A DNA stretch of 64,000 nt, taken from Taxillus chinensis. Taxonomy: Eukaryota; Streptophyta; Magnoliopsida; Santalales; Loranthaceae. Under the pieces are notes generated by a model that made no database searches, was not told where the DNA came from, and saw only the letters and a program-made list of their open reading frames with translations. The stretch is taken from NCBI GenBank assembly GCA_023512835.1, contig CM042092.1:44820535-44884534 (forward strand). The letters run 5' to 3'. Each line of letters opens with the position of its first letter. The stretch's first letter is position 1. This document shows positions 58,027-64,000 of this stretch, piece after piece. Position numbers and translations under genes: made by a program.

Positions 58027-58131
58027 CTTGGTGAAAACCTGAAAGGGCACCAAGGGTAAAATACAAAGCTCTAACAAAAGACAAAAAAGAAAACAAAGGC
58101 GGACTTGGTGAAAACCCGAAAGGGCACCAAG
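58027..58131 (+). other. Duplicated GAAA-loop hairpin, element 3
   Basis: Units at 58027-58054 and 58104-58131. Both keep the outer CTTGGTG/CACCAAG stem and the GAAA loop; the first has CCT in place of CCC, which can still pair with GGG through a wobble. Confidence 0.68.
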
Positions 58132-59174
58132 GGTAAAATACAAAGCCAACAATAAATCTTGAAGGGTGAAATCAGTCAGAATCTGAAAGAATCAGGACCA
58201 CAACAAATGGGATCCAAGCAGTAGAGACAACATCATCCAAAAACAGCGACTGCAAACAGTGGAAGATTTGGTCAAACCCGCGGCACGCTCGAATCAAATT
58301 TGTACAATATGCTTTTAAAGACTTGCGATTCTATTTATCAGATTATGACAATAGGACACTTTTTATGATATAAATATGTTTTGTGGAATTAAACCAGCAA
58401 AAATCTTTTTTATCTCTTTAATCATGTTACATTGTTTTCATTTCACATTCAAGTAGAACATCTTAATCCCCAGTAAGCTCTTCTAGCATTGCCTTATGAG
58501 TAGGGCCAAGCTCAAAATCCCCAAACAACTTAAAGCCCCCAACTCGGAGTACTCATATCTCCACGGGCTATCACTATCCCCAGAGAAGCCGTCAAATCAA
58601 GCTCCTCAATATGGCGAAGCAAAATTTAACAGACCCTTCATGCACAACAGGGAGTTCCCCAGCAAAGACAGGATGGATTCTCCATCCAAAAAGAATATTG
58701 TTCCCCAACAAGTTGAATGTTAGCCAACGGCCAAAACCCTCAGTGATACATCACGTGGCAGTCAATGCATACATCGCACGGCATCACATTGCATCGTTTT
58801 TCACCACAAGTTGAGGTTTATGCATCCCCGCATACAGCACATTGCATTCCATGCATCATTAGCATACATTCAACATACTCTGTAATTGCAGGAATGTTGC
58901 TGCCTCTGGAGATCCTAGGAGCTCATATTCAGCAAACTTCTCTTCAAGCTATCCTAGCTTTCTTCGTTCAACTGTACAACTCTTTCCTTGCAATTGCCCC
59001 CAAAGTCTAAACGCATCCTTTTGGCACTTGACAACCTTTTCCCATTTTGGGTCACCTCGTAGAGCGATCTCCTTGAGTGAACTCGTAGAGGGAGCTTAAA
59101 TTGGGTTACTTCCCAAACTCACCAATTCCTTCAAGCATTTCCCCAAATACCATTTCATGTCTCCAACAAGTCAT

Positions 59175-59822
59175 CCCAATTCAAGCCTATCGTTGCTGTG
59201 GGCTATTTATTTTCAGTTCAAGCCTATCGTTCTTTGTGGGCTACCATTTTTCAATTCAAGCCTATCGTTGCTGTGGGCTATCCGTTTTCAATTCAAGCCT
59301 ATCGTTGCTGTGGGCTTTCCATTTTCAATTCAAGCCTATCGTTGCTGTGGGCTACCATTTTTCAATTCAAGCCTATCGTTGCTGTGGGCTATCCATTTTC
59401 AGTTCAAGCCCATCGTTGTTGTGGGCTATCCATTTTCAATTCAAGCCCATCATTGTTGTGGGCCTTTTTCCATTTTTAATTCGAGCCTATCGTTGCTGTG
59501 GGCCTTTCAGTTTTCAATTCAAGACCATCATTGTTGTGGTCTTTTTCCATTCTTCAATTCGAGCCTATCGTTGCTGTGGGCTATCCGTTTTCAATTCAAG
59601 CCCATCGTTGTTGTGGGCCTTTTTCCATTTTTAATTCGAGCCTATCGTTGCTATGGGCCTTTCAGTTTTCAATTCAAGCCCATCATTGTTGTGGGCCTTT
59701 TTCCATTTTTCAATTCGAGCCTATCGTTGCTGTGGGCCTTTCAACTTTTAGTTCACGCCCATCATTGTTGTGGGCCTTTTCTCTTTTTCAATTCAAGCCT
59801 GTCATTGTTGTAGGCTTTCAAT
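59175..59822 (+). repeat. Tandem hairpin array in 3' UTR of element 3
   Basis: About 17 units, nearly the same order as in element 2, including the paired-arm variant GACCA (59523-59527) and TGGTC (59537-59541). Long open frames across it (up to 218 codons) are repeat artefacts. Confidence 0.85.
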
Positions 59823-60028
59823 CTCCGGTATCAAGCGGCCTTAGATGCCTCATAAAGGTATTATCCAAGCATACCGGCCTGTGAAGCCCCTTTTCCCTCT
59901 CAGGGACGAACCCAACCGTCGCACTTCTTCCTCTAGGTAAGTCAGGTAAGTGCTCCAACCCGTCCAAAATGACTCCCTTTTATCTTGGTACGCTGTTTGT
60001 ATACAAACAGTGCACAAAGAGGGGCAGC

Positions 60029-62850
60029 TGTAGGACCCTATTTTGTCCGGGTTGGACATACTAACCCCATTTGATATACCTTTCTGCCCATGCCATATAC
60101 CTTATTGAACAGGTCCACAATGATCCCATACTTCCAAGGAATGGTCTACCCCAATCGGCACGGATGGGGGAGTTCAAAATTAATGACTTTTGCTACAAGT
60201 CCTTGAAGCGCCCCAAGACCAACACCAGGTGATGGAGGATGAAAATTCGAGACCAACGCACTTGACCGAGCTCAAATCGGACTTAAAATGAAGAAGTTAG
60301 GGCCAAAACAACTTTCGTTGGAAAAAGTCAAACTTGCCAAAAGACGGTCAATGCCCCTGGTCAAACTGCCCGCAAAAGTGATCATGCAAAACCCTTCAAA
60401 ATGCCTATGTTGGCGAATACGGATCTCCCCAAACAATTCCTGGAAGGTTACCCATTTTTGCATTTTTGGTAGGGGTAAAAAGGTAATTAAGAGATAAAAA
60501 AACAAAAACAAAAAAAAAAGTTGACCGTTGACCGTTGACCTGCCGACACTGCGACCCGTTGACTTTCGAAGCCTCGAAGCCCCGAAACCTCGAAGCCTCG
60601 AAGCCCCGAAGCTCGAAGCCCCGAAGCCTCGAAGCCCCGAAGCTCGAAGCCCCGAAGCCTCGAAGCCCCGAAGCCTCGAAGCCTCGAAGCCCTGAAGCCT
60701 CGAAGCATCGAAGCCTCGGAGCCTCGAAGCCTCGAAGCATCGAAGCCTCGGAGCCTTGAAGCCTCGGAGCCTCGAAGCCTCGAAGCCTCGCTGCCGACAC
60801 TCCGACTTTCGATCCGTGGTACCCGTACGCCTTCCACCTTCCACCCTCGAAGCCTCGAAGACCCGCTGCCGACACTTCGACCTGCCGACACTTCGACCCT
60901 GCCGACATTCTGACCCTTAACGTCTGACTTTCGCTATTTGGCTCCTCTCGCTGGCTTCCTCGCTGGCTTGCTCACGGGATGCATTTTATGCGCTGGCCAT
61001 CTGACAAAACAATTATTTTGAATACCTGTCGGTCACATGTGCTGCTAAACTACAAATTCAAAAAGGCAAATCACGAGTTCCCCTTTTCCCGTACACACTG
61101 TCCACCCGACCAGACGCTGATCTGCAAAATAATGGAGCTGCAAATAATAAGCACCCGACAAAAACATTTATGGCAGCAACTATGACAGTCCAGCAAGAGG
61201 CTTCGGCAGCACTTTAAAAGGCATTCATCCATCCCCTGCGCAAAGGAGGAGAAAAAAAAAAGGGAGAGAGTTCTTCGGGGTGTGGGTTTTCGTTGAAGAT
61301 ATAAAAAAAAAAAAAGAGGTGGGTTTTTGTTGAAGAGGAGATTCGTTGAAAGGAGAAAAAAAAAAGGAGAGAGTTCTTCGGGTGGATTGAAAGGAGAGAG
61401 CCTGTTTTCGTTGAAGAGAGCCATCAAAAAAAAAAAGAGAGAGGGGGAGATTCGTTGAAAAAAAAAAAAGAGAGAGGGGGATTGAAAAAACCTGGTTCGT
61501 GGAGAGAGAAAGAAAGAGAGAGGGGGATACCAATCCTGTCCCAATCCCCACTCCTCATGCTTACCCTCCTTATATCCAGCCAGCAAGGATATCAAACCCA
61601 GAAAATACATCTCTTCAAATACCAAGAAACCCCCCTCACAAACCTCGTTATCAAATCTTCGTGGTTCTAGCGGTGGTGACCATCGGCATCGGTGGGAGCT
61701 CAAGCAGAAGATTCAAAGTCGGTTCAGCCCTTATCTTTTCACTCTTTTTTTAGCTGATTTGTATCTATATTTGATGTATTTGTTTTAGCATTTTTCTAAT
61801 TTTCGTTTTTTAGTTTATCTACATTTGATGTAATTGCTTTTCAACCTTTTTCCATTGCATTTTCCCTGTATTTCTTCCTATGTGTATGTGTAATATGTAA
61901 AGTGTAGTAAAAAAAAAAACAAAGGAAAAAAAGAGAGAGAGCAAAGGGAAAGGATGAAGAAAAAAAAAAAAAAAAAAAAAGAGTGATTTTATTTTTTGTG
62001 GATGTCACACTCACACACTCCACATCTATTTTGATATATGCATTTCCAATTTCAAAAAACAAAAAAAAACACAAAAAAAAAAACATGTTTTTTTAAAAAA
62101 AACGTTTTCAATAAATAATTTTCAAAATGTTTTCAAAAAAAAAGAGAGAGAAAACAAAACACACAAACAAACAAACAAACAAAAAAACAACAAAACAAAA
62201 CAGAAAAACAAACAAAAAAAAAAACAAAACAAAAAAAACAAAACAAAACAAAACATTTTTCCAATAAAATATCCTTTTTTAAAAAATATCTTCAACAACA
62301 TGTTTTGAAAATGTTTTCATGAAATGTATTCCAAATGTCTTCCAACAAAAAACAAAACAAAACAAAACAAAAAAACAAAAAAAGGGAAAATAAAAAAAAT
62401 CATTTTCTAGGACTCCAAAACAAAACCAAAAACCCAAAACCAACCCATAGGGTCTCGTTCTCCATTTCAAACAAAACCCAAAACTTTTTAGGATTCCCTT
62501 TAGAAATTTAGGATAAATCCATTTTAACCATGGCCTTAATAAATAATTTAGCTAAATAAAAATCCTAGACTTTTTAGGAAACTTAACCCAGCTATGGCAG
62601 TACAAATAAAATAAAACCTCCTCCTCCTAAATTAGATACCGAAAGGGCGCTGTAGGGGTGCTAATCCTTCCCTACACGTAACCAACTCCCGAACCCATCT
62701 CTGATAACGCAGACCATACACTTAAGACTTCTCAAAGTAGAGGGTATCCAACTGTACCCCAAAAACAGTTGGTGGCGACTCTAAAATTTCTCACCATTGG
62801 TCTAGTTTGAGCTCACCCCAAAAGGGCCCGGACGAAAACCAGTGATGACA
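60029..62850 (+). repeat. 3' LTR of Ogre element 3 (2,822 bp)
   Basis: TG...CA ends; followed by GTGGG, the presumed right target site. It contains a GAAGC/GAAGCATC repeat block (60520-60900), purine-rich and A-rich blocks and the R/U5 hairpins. Confidence 0.92.
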
Positions 62851-63235
62851 GTGGGTGTAAGAGTAAACCCTTAGTTGTTAGGCATTGATAGTAGGGCCTG
62901 AGAGGAGAGAAAAGAAAGTTATATTTGAGTGAGGCTGCTCTCACCTTCGTGAGGACTTTCATGGGGAGCTAAGTTCATTTTATCCTTGCATGTTTGCTTC
63001 TATCTGAACTGTTAGTAACGATATTACATGGTTGTTGGACTTGATAGTAAGGGCATGTTACGATTAACTTATGATTTATTTTTAGCTATTGGAATGTCTA
63101 CTTCATCATGATAGAATTGTATGCCTTGGGAAACCATGCCTCTCTTGTTTGTTAGTTTATTCTTTCTTTTCCGTTTGACTGTGTGTTTATTTCTTTTTGC
63201 TTGAGGACAAGAAAAGGTTCAAGTATGGGGGAATT
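62851..63235 (+). other. Athila 3' UTR, distal part, with polypurine tract
   Basis: No ORF. It ends TTGAGGACAAG, then the purine tract AAGTATGGGGGAA (63221-63233), the typical Athila arrangement directly before the 3' LTR. Confidence 0.85.
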
Positions 63236-64000
63236 TGATAACGTGCATTTATGCCGTTATCCTAGACCTTATATAGGGTGTTTTAGCGTATGTTTTGTAC
63301 CTATTTGCATGCTATTTTACACATATTTGCTCTAACCCCTAGGAAGACCCTGTTTGGTGTATAGTGGTACTTTTTGAGTGTTTTTGGCAGGTTTTGGAGC
63401 AACCTTTTCCCACACACCTTCGCTAGATCACTCCATACACTCAAGAGGAAGCTATAGGAAGAAGATGGAAGCAAAATGAAGGCAAAATCAAGGTGCACGT
63501 GAAAAGCTTTCTCACGTGCATTCTCACGTGCAAGGATTTTATTGCATGGATGCCTTCTACAACTCAAGAGGAAGCTTTGGAGCAAATTTGAGTTGAATTG
63601 GAGCTGCACGTGAAAAGGGTCTTCTCACGTGCATTCTCACATGCAGGCATTTTTGAGCTCCGAATGATGTGTTTTGTTGTTTTAATCATTTTCCTCTAAA
63701 GAACTGGGGTCAAATTTGGTGTAGTTTGAGTTTTATTTCGCCTAGAACGTCGAATAGTGTCACTAACCAAAACGACGTCGTTTTGGCTGCGACCACATTT
63801 ATAATTAGGGCACACTTTTTGTAACCCTAATTTGGCCCACTAAATCCTATAAATAGGGGGCTTGGGAGGCATTGTAAAACATCTTGAGTGGGGAGAATCT
63901 GATTTGAGTTCTGAAAAGAGCTATAGCCATTGCTAAAAGATCGGATTGTCCTTGGCAAGGAGTGATTTTGGGCAGCAGACGCCGGAGTCGTTGGAGGTTG
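63236..64000 (+). repeat. Athila 3' LTR, start (continues beyond window)
   Basis: Starts TGATAACGTGCATTTATG, the usual Athila LTR start. It includes two inverted repeats around CACGTG (63494-63520, 63605-63633), a 20-bp perfect palindrome (63767-63786) and TATAAATA at 63848-63855. The right end is outside the window. A minus-strand frame at 63301-63609 is not credible as a gene. Confidence 0.88.

Larger units (their letters stand above)
57982..60028 (+). other. 3' UTR of Ogre element 3
   Basis: An uninterrupted version of the element 1 3' UTR, including the empty ATATT site at 58926-58930. It contains the duplicated hairpin, the tandem array, the palindrome (59993-60010) and the polypurine tract AAAGAGGGG (60016-60024). 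No coding sequence. Confidence 0.8.
49191..62850 (+). mobile_element. Ogre/Tat LTR retrotransposon, element 3
   Basis: A third copy on the + strand, in the Athila 3' UTR. The 5' LTR lacks its first 1.2 kb and the left target site; the 3' LTR (60029-62850) is complete. ORF1, gag, intron, pol and 3' UTR are collinear with element 1, except that the protease is deleted in frame. Its LTRs form a subfamily distinct from elements 1 and 2 (GAAGCATCGAAGCC units, TACAAATA at the TATA position). Confidence 0.9.

Noticed and set aside
59157..59813. 218-codon frame reading SSLSLLWA-like repeats, and its counterparts at 36561-37219 and 39382-39785
   Set aside because: Repeat translation of the tandem 3' UTR array. 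Unit lengths are not multiples of three throughout, and frames differ between copies.
63301..63609. 102-codon minus-strand frame in the Athila LTR
   Set aside because: It lies wholly inside LTR sequence with inverted repeats, and has no recognisable domain.

Overview
This window is intergenic, repeat-dense plant nuclear DNA. I see no host gene, tRNA or rRNA. Everything readable is an LTR retrotransposon of the Ty3/gypsy superfamily, inserted one inside another up to four levels deep. The lineages (Athila, Ogre/Tat with two RNase H domains, and a Tekay/Del-like chromovirus) point to a seed plant, most likely a dicot; the species cannot be named from this sequence.

Layout. (1) The outermost host is an Athila element on the + strand that begins before the window. 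Its RNase H and the first half of the integrase zinc finger lie at 1-778, the rest of integrase at 44382-45372, an env-like region plus a Ulp1-type cysteine-protease domain at 46389-48711, the 3' UTR at 48712-49190 and 62851-63235, and the 3' LTR from 63236 to beyond the window end. (2) Ogre/Tat element 1 (779 to about 40663) is inserted in the Athila integrase. It has a 3.05 kb 5' LTR, a tRNA-Arg-type primer site, an extra ORF1, gag-protease-G-patch, a short GT-AG intron, RT-RH-aRNH-IN, and a 3' UTR with a tandem hairpin array. (3) Ogre/Tat element 2 (14086-39153) is inserted in the 3' UTR of element 1, with duplicated target ATATT. (4) A degenerate Tekay/Del-like chromovirus on the minus strand (19613-28315, target AAATG) is inserted in the gag of element 2. 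(5) After the truncated 3' LTR of element 1, the Athila pol fragment and a complete solo LTR are repeated (40693-44381). This is best explained by a tandem duplication followed by LTR-LTR recombination. (6) Ogre/Tat element 3 (49191-62850) is inserted in the Athila 3' UTR. It has lost the start of its 5' LTR and, through an in-frame deletion, its protease.

How the parts work together. In each Ogre copy the gag, protease, G-patch, RT, two RNase H domains and integrase form one polyprotein unit, with the intron separating protease from RT; ORF1 is separate and upstream. All copies carry stops or frameshifts and look inactive. Comparing the three Ogre copies separates conserved features (intron, post-pol hairpin pair, pre-PPT palindrome, R/U5 hairpins) from decay.

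Most interesting signals: the Ulp1-like protease with its catalytic residues in the Athila env-like region, behind a TATA box and a G-box repeat array; covarying stems in the Ogre 3' UTR array; a PBS-like decamer inside U5; repeated CAG-to-TAG nonsense changes; and a cluster of indels including a 53-base C run, which suggests unpolished sequence from about 19.6 to 33 kb.
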